A DNA stretch of 64,000 nucleotides, from the NCBI RefSeq assembly GCF_030269925.1, contig NC_085121.1, forward strand, positions 5,969,501-6,033,500, written 5' to 3'. Position numbers and translations under genes: made by a program. The stretch comes from Bombyx mori (taxonomy: Eukaryota; Arthropoda; Insecta; Lepidoptera; Bombycidae). Positions 34,001-44,412 of the stretch are shown piece after piece; position 1 is the stretch's first letter; each line of letters opens with the position of its first letter. The notes beneath the pieces are model-generated. The model did not search any database. It was not told the origin of the DNA and worked only from the letters and a program-made list of their open reading frames with translations.

Positions 34001-37000
34001 AAGCTATGTGTCATGATAATCGCCTTATCGTTGCCGCCCTAGACACGTCTTTACGCAAACTCATAACCATTGCATTAGACGCCTTTAGCTCTAACGCTAG
34101 GAGCAGGCTCAGGGACTCCGGTAACCGTACTCGTCGAACTCTGCAATGAGTTCAACGTACAACCTAATCTAACCTAAACATCAGCCGGCTGAGTTTCTCG
34201 CCGGATCTCATCAGCGGGTCACGATTCCGATCTGGTAGTAGATATATTCGCGAAGCAGTAATTCTTGAGTTGTTAGGTCTCCTTTGGAGGCGCTCGGGTA
34301 GCTGTTAGCAAAATCCCACCCTTCCCCGCTGAGCCCTTGCTTCTCCCACCTGTCCCGGTGAAACTGGAAAGGCTTCCGGGCCGCCAGTGATCACCCAAAC
34401 ATAAAAAAAACGTATTCCATTTTGCCCACACACTTACAAGAGGGGGCTAAGGTGATTTTTGCAAACGGGGCCTATATGGATTAGAGACGATTTCGAGTGA
34501 TTTCGTTATTGTAGATCAGGGGTTCCCAAACTTATTTTGTCTACTGCTTACTTTGAGAATAAATTATATATAGCGCCCCTATTTTTTCACGTACTTAAAA
34601 ATCACTATAGCCAGAGCTCAGTCGGTGTCTAAGAGTGCTCCTAGATAAAATTACAAATCGCCTCCCAAGCCTCTACACACCGCCCCCATTTTTTTTCTGG
34701 GTCTCTTACCGCCCCCCTTTAGGCCTGCAGCGCCCACAAGGGGGCGTTATCGCCCACTTTGGGAAAGTCTTTACTGCTGGTAGGACCTCTTGTGAGTCCA
34801 CACGTATAGGTACCACCCAGCCTATTTCTGCCGTGAAGCAGCAATGCGTTTCGGTTTGAAGGGTGGGGCAGCCGTTGTAACTATACTGAGACCTTAGAAC
34901 TTATATCTCAAGGTGGGTGGCGCGTTTATGCTGTAGATGTCTATGGGCTCCAGTAAGTACTTAACACCAGGTGGGCTGTGAGCTCGTCCACCCATCTAAG
35001 CGATAAAAAAATAAAAATAAAAAAGTGCTGTAGTTGAATATTGATGTGCTTAGATAAAGTTCCGAGCGCAGTGCCAGGCGGAGCAGGGCCGGCTGCAGGC
35101 GAGCTGGCTGCGTCGCGCGGAGGACACGCTGTGCGAGCTGCGCACGCGCCGCGCCGCCGCCGCCGCCCGCCTGGCGCGCCTCTCCGCCGCTCTGCACGCG
35201 CTGCGACATACGCTCCTGCAGGTACTATACTGGGTGTTGGGAGACCGCTTCCGAAAACGAAAACAGACGATAGTACTAAAGACATCAGATGTTTTTTTTT
35301 ATTGTCCTTGTAGGCAGACGAGCATACGGCCCGCCTGATGGTGAGTAGTTACCGTCGCCCATGGACTTCAGGCAATGCCAGGGGCAGAGCCAAGCCGCTG
35401 CCTACCGCTTAATACTGTCCACAAGCCTCTTTTGAAGAAGGACATGTCATAGCGATCGGGAAACACCGTGGAGGGCAGCTCATTCCATAGCCGGATGGTG
35501 TGTGGCAAAAAAGACCTCTGAAAACGCATTGTCGATGAACGCAGCGGTTCCAGATAATATGAATGAACTCTGCTCTGATGGCGGGAGGTGCGATGATAAA
35601 AAGGAGATGAAGGAATCATCTCAAACAATTCCTCAGAGCATTCCCCATGGAACATACGGTACAAAATACAGAGGCAACCGAAGTCCCTCCGCAGACCCAG
35701 AGGTTCCAAACGATCCGTGAGAATGGGATTATCGACAATCCGAACGGCACTCTTCTGTATGGAGTCAAATGGAAGAAGCTGGTATTTGGGAGCCTCGGCC
35801 CAGAGATGGGAGCAGTACTCCACATGAGGCCGGACTAGTGCTTTGTAAAGCAAAAATCTTTGTCCAGGCGTGAAGTACCGCTTCGCTCTGTTGAGGACTC
35901 CCAGTATTTTGGACGCCAACTTGACTTTGCCTCCCAAATGACTCCGAAATTTTACATCGCTCGAAACGTCGACCCCAAGGATCCCGATACTCCCGGAAGG
36001 TTGCAGGGATACTCCTTGGAATTGCGGCGCCATGAAAAAGGGGTCCTTCTTTGCAGTGAACGCGCAAACTTGTATCTTTAACGGTTTGAATTGAACCAAG
36101 TTCAATTCACCCCATTTGGAGATTCGCCCCAGAGTTCTCCACTTCAGCCACAAGTTTTGATCGTCTCTCTTGCACCGCGCTCCGAGAGAGACTCTGATGG
36201 CCGATATATCGCGCATCCCCCGTGCTGTCATCCGCATAGCAATGCATGCCATCAATAGACAGCATGTCATTGATATACAGGATGAAAAACGTGGGGTAGA
36301 GCACCGAACCTTATGGAACGCCAGCGTTAATGGTCATGGTATCAGAACAGTCACCGTCTACAACGACCGTGATGCTCCGCCCATCCAAAAAGCTGGCAAT
36401 CCACTTGCAGAGACCCTCGGGGATTCCGTAAACTCGATGATGTTAGATGTTTTTTTTTCTGGATAAAAGGTAATTGATCATTGATGAAAGACTATGTCAC
36501 TGACATTCACATTTATGATATTAGTATGGATAATAATGTATTATGTTGTGTTAAGAGATCACACCGTGTTCATGATACATGCAGTCTTTGAATTATTATC
36601 ATTGGGAAACAGTACAACAGGAACAAATTTAAAAACTAAATTCGTAATCACCACTTTTATTATTATCACGTAAATCAGTCCAAATATTATCCTGTACCGT
36701 CGCTTTAATGGTACTATCGCGATATCCAATCACGGATATACACAATAATAACGGATACACACAAAGATAATAATGAGTCGTTGCAATATGTTCTTTGGAC
36801 TCTGTCTTAACTATGGAAAAGTTGTGTATAAATTGTTATCTTTGTACACAAAACGATTTACGAATAGCCTTCACAGACTTTGAAGTTATTTGAGTTTTCG
36901 GTGTACATTAAAAATCGCTCTTCACCGTCATCCGTATTTAGTAACATACTTCTCATACTAATTTCTATATCCACTGGTTAACCTTAAAAGTTCTGTTAGG

Positions 37001-40000
37001 CGAAGAAGATTGAGAATCTACACCCCTCCTCGATCCGTGTTTTTTTCTCTCAATCGTTTCACTCGTGACAGTGATAGTGGTCACGAGCGTCATGTAGTGT
37101 TGGAGGGGATAGACTCGATGAGTCTCACGATGTCCCGTCATCTCTCTCTTTCCGAGGTCATCCTACTGCATTTATTAAAGGGACCTCCCACTGTAGTTTT
37201 AATTTGGTCAGTCCATTGGCGACGCTGTATTAGGCATCAAAAATACATATTATGTCATCGGCATGAACTGTTTATTTGTCGGCATACCCCATCTTTTCTT
37301 GTTCGTCCTTTCAAAGGCAACCAAAGGATTCACCGCAAAATGGGCAGCAGCGTTCTCTGAATATTATACGTGCGTGCTGCAATCGATTCCGTTGTGCTTA
37401 GTGCGAGTTTTATTTAACCTTCTCGTTAGCGTAAAAGTTAACTCAAATTTGTATGGAGTTGGAACTCCATACAAACAAACGCAAGAACTTTCTACCCCTT
37501 TTTACGAAAATTGCATAGACGGAGGAGTATGAAATTTTCTACACTTATAGAAAATATAGAGAAGGAGTGCAGAATGTAAATATTTTTTAACTTATGCATA
37601 AATAATATGTACATTAAATCCTTTAAAAATACATTACACATTACTACGTATTTGACTAAGACACGCATGCATACTATTTGACTATTGTCAAACTTTTCTT
37701 ATTGCTTATAATATGTACATTAAATCCATTAAAAAAACATTACACATTACCACGTATTTGACTAAGACACGCATGCATACTATTTGACTATTGTCAAACT
37801 TTTCTTATTGCTTATTGCGTATAGTATAGTGTGATGAAATTGAGAATAGATTAAATAATGTTTGTCTTTATTAATATTTGTGTAAAGTGTAGTCTTGGCG
37901 AAATCTGTGATCATAAAAAATAATAATAACTAGCTGACTCGGCAAACGTTGTTTTGCCATATATAAGATTTCTAGGGAATTTCTAGTGTAGAAAAAATAA
38001 TAATAACAAAACCTCACTCAACCACATAATGCCTCATTATAACAAAAAAAATGTCCAAAAATTGTTAGGGATGGACAACCCTTATCACTGAACATGCATA
38101 TAAAATTTCATAAAAATCGGCATACCGTTTCAGAGGAGTATGGTAACTAACATTGTGACACGAGAATTTTATATATAAAGATGGTCTTTGACAATAGAAT
38201 CATATTAGTGTACAAACTTATAATTTCAATTCATTATAGTCGAATTTCGACTACTGTGTTCGGGATCACAAGTAAAAGTAATTGTATTATTGACGTTAAA
38301 TATAGATTGTCGCGCGTCAAGAAGCCGTCGGTCGTGTTGGTGCAGCTCTTAGTCCCGAAGAGGAAGCGACCCGAGCTCGACTGCACGAACTCGCTTCACA
38401 ATTAGCAGCGCCTCCACTTTCAAATGTAAGTCAATCATTCATTTATTTGACTGACTCATTGGTCCAGTTGTTAACGTCCCTGACTGTTGCGCCTAGGTTC
38501 ATGGGTTCTGTTCCCGCATCGAGCAAACATTTGTATGATAAACTGGATTGTTTGTTATTTAATTTTAAAGCTATTGCATAGCTTTTATCGCGGGCCTTGA
38601 GCGCGGCGACCGAATCATGAAATTCCGTAACGAAAAAAACCTAACACCCCTTACTCCGCCTACCATGTAGCTCGCGTTCAACACATTCACACGTTGCGCT
38701 TGTGTAGTGTTTGTGAATAAGCACGTGGCGTGACGTCACACTGCATGCGCATCATGAAAAGTCTGCCCATCTCTCTCTCGCGCGGTCTTGCTTATGAGTG
38801 TGAAGGGGACAGTTAAGGTTTTGCTTTTATTAATGTTTAATATAGCGTGGTCTTGTTTTATTATTGTTTTAATATTAAATTATCATTGTCTAATTATAAT
38901 TGCATAAGTTGATAAAAAATGCTATGCAATAGCTTTACCGCGGCAGTTCCCGAGTGCCACACGTTTTTTTCCTAATTATTTTTTTATTTACAATTATACC
39001 TAAAGCGTCATATAAATGATCATCGTACGTAGTTTCATGATTGTTTGTTTATTCTCGACGTTGCACAGTTGCTGGTACTCACATGGGTGATTCGCAAATG
39101 GCAACGACAAATAAATTGTACATTTCTGCTCGTTGGTTAAAGCAAAATCATTCTAATTTTATTGAGGTTGATAAATAACACCTCAATAAATAGCAATAAT
39201 CTTAAGGCTTAAAAAAACCTCTAAAGTACTTTAATTTTACAACGGTTCTAATCGGGTCTGATTAGTTTTCGTGATTACAGTGAATATAACAGTCATGGTA
39301 AATTAACATATCGACGCTGGAAAGGCAAACGTGACTAAGCGACAATGCGTGAACTTTACAGTAGACTAATTTAAAGTTGAAATACCTGAAAACAAAATTT
39401 ATGTTTACGAATCTAGCTGTAGTAGAATCTAGCTAGTAGCTGTAGGATTGAAATGATTTTAATAGACCTAGAAATATATATTTTTTGCACATCGAATATG
39501 GTTAGTGCCTATCATTTATGTACAAAGCAGTTATTGTCGCTTAGTCACGTTTGCCTTTCAAGCGTCGATATAATATAATTGTAAAATTCTAAAATTTTTA
39601 CTGTATTTACATGATATATGTGTATTATTAATTAATATTCAGTCTTGCGTGACCAAGAAAACTGTAAAGTATTGGAAACATTAGAAATAGTATAATTATA
39701 ATAAAAACTGCGAGATTAAACCGTAAAAATATGGGTTTCAAAAATCGAAGAAAATACTCTATTGAATATTGATCCAAACGATAGTCACTTATGAAATATA
39801 TAGATTCAACTACTCTATGAAGCAACTATAAAAAAAGTACTTCAAATTTTTTCAAGTGCTCAAATACAAAGTTGATGATTTACTCCGTCATTATCTGTCC
39901 AAAGTTTCGACTCACCTGTCGCTTGCGTGTTTTTCTTATCAGCGTTATCGGCGTTATCGCCAGACTCCAGACGTGTGGTAAAACACATATGGGTATATCG

Positions 40001-43000
40001 ATGTAATGGGTTCTGATAAACGGTTACAGATCGCGGTCAACGAAAAATAAAGAAACATGATTCGGTTACAATGTTGTTTAACGCTTTTAATTATTTAAGT
40101 ACGCGTGTAATATTGATAATTAAGCAATTACACGTGACATTGCTTTGCAAACTTACCAGTAATTAATTTCAGGATAACTGAGAATGTATGAATATCCAGT
40201 TTGAGCATATTTGGTCGAGTAGATTTTTTTATGAACATTACATTAACTTTTTGTACATTCGGATAAAAAACTTTATGCATTTGTCATGGAAAGTAGAAAT
40301 TAGCCATCTTGAAATGTCGAATTACTGGTTCAATGGTGGGCAAATGGTGTTTTCGTAAGGACATTTTTTTTTCAATTAAGTTTTCGAGGATACAATTTGC
40401 AGCTCGGTGTTTTTTTTTTTTTTTTTTGTTGCTTAGATGACTGGACGAGCTCACAGCCCACCTGGTTTTAAGTGGTTACTGGAGCCCATAGACATCTACA
40501 ACGTAAATGCGCCATGAAAGATCAAATAATTTTCCGAGCGCTATGACATGTCCTTCTTCAAACGAGGTTTGCGGAGAGTACTTTATGGTAGGAAGCGGCT
40601 TGGCTCTGCCCCTGGCATTGCTGACGTCCATGAGCGACGGTGACCACTTACCATCAGGTGGGCCGTATGCTCGTCTGCCTACTATGGCAATAAAAAAAAA
40701 TCGATGTCAACATAAATATTACGCGTATAAATGCGAACAAATATATCGGTACAATGAATTTGTAGAAATGCAAGTCCTTATCTCCAGACGTTGTAATCTT
40801 TTATTGCGAAATTAAGCCAGTATCCAGTTATAACTGATTTCGCAACACACGGATTATTCATGCACAACGTGCATGATCATCATGTGTTGTCCGTGTGAAA
40901 AAAAAATGCGTATCATTTGTCTATCGCTCGAGAATACAGATAAAGCAATTCATTAACAAGCTATCGATTACGATCTATCTGTCTGGTCCATACGCGGATA
41001 ATTTTATTTTCGTCATAATTTATCATTGATTCGTGCCGTCATATAATTTAATTGATAAATATTAACACTAATCTCATAAAATACCCTCACTGATAAATAC
41101 AATGTAACGCTTAAGTAAATAATATGACCCTACGATACCTAAAAAAAAAATTTCTTACAAACTTGTCTAAATTGCACAATTATTAAATGGCATTGTGGTG
41201 ATTTATAATATTTTTAGTAGTTTTTTTATTTTTTCTATAGTAAAAATGATTTAAAATTACTGTGCTCTGACGAACAAGCACGGAAACATCCTGATATGAG
41301 GCTATTTATAGGGTCACGGTCCTTGAGTCATAAGATCAAAAACTCCTTTGTTTTATTGCTTAGATGGGTGGACGAGCTCACAGTCCACCTGGTCTTAAGT
41401 GGTTACTGGAGCCCATAGACATCTACAACGTAAATGCGCCACCCACCTTGAGATGTAAGTTTTAAGGTCCCAAGTACAGTTACAACGGCTGCCTCACCCT
41501 TCAAACCGTTTAAGCAGTAATCTGCTTTACTGCAGAAATAGGCGGGGTGGTGGTACCTACCAGCGCGAACTCATAAGTGGTCCTGCCACCAGTGACCATA
41601 CCTCCTGTATAGTACATATAATGGTTGTTATTTTTCAAATCGTATTGCATGCCTGTTTCGTAGCGGACATAGGCACTCTTAAATCAATCATTATATACGG
41701 AAATTTATATTATTTTGGGTTTATTATTAGGTACATCGTGTTATTTTATTTGTTACGTACAAATATTCTTGGAATAATTGATATCTCTAACTTAGGGCTT
41801 TTAACACGGTCGTAGTCCGCCGAGTAATTCAGGTGCGAAAGGTTGCATTCGGAATTATGAGTTAAAATTGTTATAACTTGTTTTGTTATTTTACGAACCT
41901 CGTCGAGTAATTTATTTTTCTATACAATGTTTGGTCCAATGCTTTAACTTATACGTAATTAGTACGTGGTCTTGTTCAATTATGGTTTATTTTATGGTTA
42001 GCTTTTTACGTCCCATTACTAGTTTGGTTTTAATGTCTCCGTGAATAATCATGTATTATTTGTTACATGCTACTACTAACTGGGACTTAGTCATCGGTAA
42101 GCTATGTGTTGTAGTTTTTTTTAATTTTAATTATAAACAGGAATACTACTATTATGTTCAATTACTGAGCATTCAGCGTGCAAAGAATATCCTTTCAAAG
42201 GGAATCCCTGTAAACGAAAGGAAAATTTTAATAGTACTTTAGATTAGTAGATTCGAAGTAAATTGTTCGAATAAAGATGCGCTATAAAGTATTTGATATT
42301 TGAATAAGAATTTATATGAAGAGCATTTCAGGAGCTCAAGCACATCTTAGATTCCTAACGTATTTTTACCAGACAAAGCAATGTCTTTGTAAAACGAGTA
42401 GATCACGTAATGCTCACCACATATGAGAACAGAAACTGTTAAACCTCCATTCTTTTGCATATTTTTAGTAGTAACCAGACAAACTAGCTATAATTATTCA
42501 CAATCAGCAAACTGAACATCGCTGAATATCCAGTTCTCGAAAGCGAATCATTAAAGTTAAGATTTGATCAACCCTAAACTGTAATTACATACGAGTAAAA
42601 CTAAAAATAAAAATACAAACAAAAAAGCTCTATATACTAAATGGATATATGTAATAGATCTTTAAAACGTAATAAACTATAAATAATTTTCTTTTTAAAG
42701 TTTGTTTGTATATTGTCGATAATGATTGAATGATTGAAGAATCGCATCGACTTCAAGCATATTATTTAATATTTATATGCAGAACATATATTGTTTTCAC
42801 GACTTTCATAATTTACATAATCATCAATAATATTTATAATATCATTAATAATATATGTACATAATCATTCATGTTTACATACGCAATGAAAGCAAGCTTG
42901 TGTATGTATGCATTTATCTTTATTAGATATTCAAATAAAATAAATGTGTAGGGGCGTTTGAACGAGTTGCTGTGCGCAGTGCGTTTGCAACGTAGCGCCA

Positions 43001-44412
43001 GTGCGGGAATGGCGCATGAACGATATCAATTAGACCCAGGTGAGTTTTTATTCAAGATGTTAATCTTTATATATATACATATTTCTTCTGTCAGTGTGTT
43101 TGTCACCGAACTCCTCCTAAACGGTTGGATCGATTTGAATGATTTTTTTATATGCGTTTGGGTGGCACCCTGGATGGCTTAGATTCACAAATTAGCCCCG
43201 CAGAGGGCGCTGCAGCCGGTATCTAGGGTATTTGAATTTTGTCAGCTAGTATTACCTAATTTTTTTAGACAGATATATTAAAGGATGAAAATCTGCTTAA
43301 TTCTTTCACATTTACTAAGAATAAGAAGTGTGATTTAGCGCTTCTTGTAAATCCTGTTTTGCCAATCAAATGCCGATCGTTCTCAAATAGGGTTGGCCCT
43401 AAGTGACCGGTCGTAAAATCAGATAAATATCAGATAACATGCAATATGGACACCGTCGTGTCTACCCACTTAGTAGGATAAAGGCAACATCAATTACTGC
43501 TTAAAACACATATTCGTTCGAGTTTTTTTGTTCACTGATATAAAAAAAGCGATGTTTCACTCTGAACTGACTGCCTTTTATTGCCTGAAAAATGCAATGT
43601 AAGGCTTTCGATGCTCGGATTGAGTGGCTCGGCCCTAGTGCTCTCGGGTGAAAATTGAGCGACTCATAGCACACGCGAGAGCCTATTCTACGACACCCGC
43701 ACTCGGTAAAGTCGTGACCGATTAGATAGATATATGCGTCACTTTAATTTATTTTAATCTGTCTTATTATTACATTGAAGGTCTGTTTTGAACGTGGCGA
43801 ATAGTATAACCGGACACTCATGTCTGGAAGCAAACCGGCCACTGGCCTGCGCTAATTAGTCCATATGTGGGGTTTATATGGGCCGACCAGCTCACGGCCG
43901 ATTAGTTCTTGAGCAGTTAACGATAGACACCAAGCGTGTATCGATATGTAAACCGAAAATATATACAATAGCGCCAATTCCATTCTTCAAGAAACATCTG
44001 TTTTTTTAGCGCTTAGGTAGGTGGACGATCTCACAGCTCATCTGGTGTTTAGTGGTTACTGGAGCCCATAGACATATACAACGTAAATGCGCCACCCACC
44101 TTGAGATATAAGTTCTAAAGTCTCAGTATAGTTACAACGGCTACCCTAACCTTCAAACCGAAACGCATTACTTGCTGCACGACAGTGTGGTGGTTGGTAC
44201 CCGTGCGGACTCACAAGAGGTCCTACCACCAGTAATTAAGCATTGTCATATTTAATGAACACCGTTGCTTGTATATAGGTGCACAAGAAGACGTGAAGCA
44301 GTTCTTGACCCTGCAACAGAAGGGCATGGCGCATCTATTGGACACGGCGAGGAAGGACCTTGCCGCACTCAACACCATCGCCGAAGGGATGTCGCAACTT
44401 GTTCGAACTTAG
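25042..44412 (+). CDS. Nup54: Nucleoporin p54, complete 13-exon gene
   Basis: Coding exons: 25042-25105, 25585-25692, 26756-26851, 27119-27348, 28673-28826, 30555-30711, 31292-31400, 32335-32518, 33554-33642, 35054-35221, 38306-38425, 42952-43039 and 44279-44412. All junctions are GT-AG and every phase matches, giving 1701 nt and 566 residues. Residues 1-166 are an FG-repeat region with about 20 FG dipeptides (MAFSFG, FNFG, GFGSFG, LFGGTGFG). A glutamine run from 167 leads into the conserved alpha/beta and coiled-coil parts (FNCCVFGDERDQVLAKWN, NPLCRFKAVGYSKLCEKE, PVPIIGFSEIKFRAQCQ, GRLNELLCAVRLQ, EDVKQFLTLQQKGMAHL). Nup54 pairs with Nup62 and Nup58 in the central channel of the nuclear pore. 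Exon 10 is unusually GC-rich and alanine-rich for this window. Exons are short and introns loaded with repeats. Confidence 0.95.
25927..25985 (+). mobile_element. SINE 3'-end fragment (Bm1-like)
   Basis: The block TTAACACCAGGTGAGCCGTG, AGCTTGTCCACCCATATAA is the diverged 3' end of the tRNA-derived SINE, in Nup54 intron 2. Confidence 0.6.
26097..26308 (-). mobile_element. Helitron-like element, short
   Basis: On the minus strand it starts TCTATACTAATATTATAAAG and ends GAGGGCGGGTCACTAG, followed by T. TC...CTAG termini and insertion between A and T fit lepidopteran Helitron-like (Lep1-type) elements. 212 bp, no coding capacity, in Nup54 intron 2. Confidence 0.75.
27701..28010 (+). mobile_element. 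SINE-like repeat, family B, full copy
   Basis: The best copy in the window. It starts CCCAAAACACGTCATTACGG, holds GAGTTTCTCGCCGGATCTTC and CCGATCCGGTGGTAGATTCT, and ends TTCAGCATAGGTAGG with an eight-A tail. It lies in Nup54 intron 4, tail to tail with the next SINE. Confidence 0.8.
28012..28456 (-). mobile_element. tRNA-derived SINE (Bm1-like), full length
   Basis: On the minus strand the tRNA-like head (GGCCTAAAGGATAAGACGTC, then GTGTTCCGAGTCCCGCAGGC) is a close match to A and B boxes of a RNA polymerase III promoter. The body runs to CCATCTAAGCAATAAAAAAA. Nup54 intron 4. Confidence 0.82.
28987..29334 (-). mobile_element. Helitron-like element
   Basis: Minus-strand ends are TCTATACATATAAATAAAAT and GCGAGGGCGGGTCCCTAG. 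The inside carries a (GTCT)n run and an (AT)n run. The same family, better preserved, is at 63169-63520. Nup54 intron 5. Confidence 0.75.
29490..29695 (+). mobile_element. CR1/Jockey-like LINE fragment
   Basis: Contains AGGGCCGTTCGGATTATTGA, TGTATTTTGTACCGTATGTT and a GAGGAATTATTTGAGATGAT block matching the LINE at 54.5-54.65 kb, with substitutions and indels. Nup54 intron 5. Confidence 0.7.
29865..30280 (+). mobile_element. Helitron-like element with 3' hairpin
   Basis: Starts TCTATATATTAATACGTGAA and ends with the hairpin TAGTCGAATTTCGACTA, eleven bases later CTAG followed by T. A 3' hairpin just before a CTAG end is the defining Helitron terminus. Non-coding, 416 bp, in Nup54 intron 5. 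Confidence 0.82.
31005..31220 (-). mobile_element. Degenerate tRNA-derived SINE fragment
   Basis: Plus-strand blocks GGCCCACCTGGTGTAACGTA and GAAACGCATTACTGCTTTGC are diverged versions of the SINE body. Nup54 intron 6. Confidence 0.6.
31568..31821 (-). mobile_element. tRNA-derived SINE, 5'-truncated
   Basis: The T-run and ATTGCTTAAATGAATTGACG begin the reverse of the SINE tail. The body extends to GAGGTCCTACCACCAGTAA but the tRNA head is missing. Nup54 intron 7. Confidence 0.8.
31964..32255 (+). mobile_element. Helitron-like element
   Basis: Begins TCTATATATATAAAAATGAA after A and has the common Helitron-associated block CTCGAGAACGGCTAGACCGA. The right end is degenerate (GCGGGGTTAGTTAG), so its exact stop is uncertain. 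It ends about 80 bp before Nup54 exon 8. Confidence 0.6.
32541..32992 (+). mobile_element. CR1/Jockey-like LINE 3' end with ~48-bp target duplication
   Basis: The LINE part (about 32589-32943) runs from GGAATGCTCTGAGGAATTGT to CAGGTGGGCCGTATGCTCGT and an A-tail. It is flanked by two copies of a ~48-bp host sequence (32541-32588 and 32944-32992, sharing GACTATAAGAATATTGAGCA). These look like a long, now diverged target-site duplication. Nup54 intron 8, starting 22 bp after the exon 8 donor. Confidence 0.78.
34055..34400 (+). mobile_element. SINE-like repeat, family C
   Basis: It shares the GCTGAGTTTCTCGCCGGATC core with family B but has its own flanks (CGCCTTTAGCTCTAACGCTA before it, GGAGGCGCTCGGGTAGCTGT after it). 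A reverse copy is at 56335-56650. Nup54 intron 9. Confidence 0.65.
34516..34772. mobile_element. hAT-type MITE remnant
   Basis: The left end CAGGGGTTCCCAAACTT is a common hAT terminus. Near the right side, CCCACTTTGGGAAAGTC is an imperfect inverted match. The right terminus is abutted by the SINE at 34773. Non-coding. Confidence 0.45.
34773..35018 (+). mobile_element. tRNA-derived SINE just upstream of Nup54 exon 10
   Basis: The body from GGTAGGACCTCTTGTGAGTC to CCACCCATCTAAGCGATAAA with an A-rich tail, plus orientation and 5'-truncated. The tail ends only about 30 bp before the AG of exon 10, so the branch-point region of this intron lies at or inside SINE sequence. Confidence 0.82.
35291..36434 (-). 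mobile_element. CR1/Jockey-like LINE, 5'-truncated, antisense in Nup54 intron 10
   Basis: On the minus strand the 3' half of the reverse transcriptase ORF can be followed: FILYINDML, CYADDSTGDARYIG (motif C), GVLNRAKRYFTPGQRFLLYK, PHVEYCSHLWAEAPK and RLWNELPSTVFPDRYDMSFF. It contains small frameshifts relative to the longer copy at 53.5-54.9 kb, so it is defective. Near-matching AGATGTTTTTTTTT occurs on both sides. Confidence 0.85.
36990..37370. other. Unclassified segment in Nup54 intron 10
   Basis: A less AT-rich stretch with a 116-codon plus-strand ORF (37010-37360). No motif, signal peptide or family pattern was recognised. It is more likely transposon debris than a gene inside the intron. 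Confidence 0.25.
37448..37475. repeat. Perfect 13-bp hairpin
   Basis: TTTGTATGGAGTT, GG, AACTCCATACAAA. It lies at the left edge of the Helitron-like copy that follows. Confidence 0.75.
37480..38270 (+). mobile_element. Diverged Helitron-like copy with internal 102-bp duplication and nested Helitron
   Basis: It matches 29880-30270 (CCCTTTTTACGAAAATTGC, CTTATAGAAAATATAGAGAA, hairpin GTCGAATTTCGAC at the end). A 102-bp part is duplicated in tandem (37607-37708 and 37709-37810). Another Helitron-like element (37930-38181) has landed in it. The terminal CTAG is lost. Nup54 intron 10, ending about 35 bp before exon 11. Confidence 0.7.
37930..38181 (-). mobile_element. Helitron-like element nested in another
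   Basis: Minus-strand start TCTTTATATATAAAATTCTC and end GTTTGCCGAGTCAGCTAG followed by T. It splits the older Helitron-like copy around it. Confidence 0.75.
38567..38950. mobile_element. MITE-like dispersed repeat, copy 2
   Basis: Nearly identical to 14366-14750, with the termini GCTATTGCATAGC and GCTATGCAATAGC exact inverted copies here. Nup54 intron 11. Confidence 0.72.
39309..39570. mobile_element. MITE with ~38-bp terminal inverted repeats and TA target duplication
   Basis: The left arm (39311-39348, TCGACGCTGGAAAGGCAAAC then GTGACTAAGCGACAAT) and the right arm (39531-39568) are inverted copies with one clear mismatch. TA lies on both outer sides. The 258-bp element has no coding capacity. 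TA duplication and arm length suit a Tc1/mariner-type MITE. Nup54 intron 11. Confidence 0.8.
40410..40701. mobile_element. SINE piece (minus) followed by LINE 3' end (plus)
   Basis: Positions 40410-40514 are the reverse of the tRNA-derived SINE tail. Positions 40531-40701 are the last part of the CR1/Jockey-like LINE, ending GGCCGTATGCTCGTCTGCCT and an A-tail. A short AT-rich join lies between. The 40507-40815 ORF across it is not a gene. Confidence 0.7.
41350..41596 (-). mobile_element. tRNA-derived SINE, 5'-truncated
   Basis: ATTGCTTAGATGGGTGGACG at the left and GTGGTCCTGCCACCAGTGA at the right. Nup54 intron 11. Confidence 0.8.
41600..42950. other. Remaining part of Nup54 intron 11
   Basis: AT-rich intron sequence without coding or repeat features that I can support. 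Confidence 0.35.
43064..43249 (+). mobile_element. Helitron-like element 25 bp after Nup54 exon 12
   Basis: Starts TCTTTATATATATACATATT after A and ends TTTTGTCAGCTAG before T. It holds GTTGGATCGATTTGAATGA, a motif frequent in such elements. 186 bp. Confidence 0.72.
44001..44236 (-). mobile_element. tRNA-derived SINE just upstream of Nup54 exon 13
   Basis: A diverged reverse SINE body from a T-run and GCTTAGGTAGGTGGACGATC to GAGGTCCTACCACCAGTAA. It ends 42 bp before the last exon's first base. Confidence 0.78.

Noticed and set aside
34941..35313. Ala/Arg-rich ORFs on both strands
   Set aside because: They are shadows of the GC-rich Nup54 exon 10 in other frames plus SINE sequence.
37010..37360. 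116-residue ORF in Nup54 intron 10
   Set aside because: No recognisable domain or gene structure; kept only as an unclassified segment.
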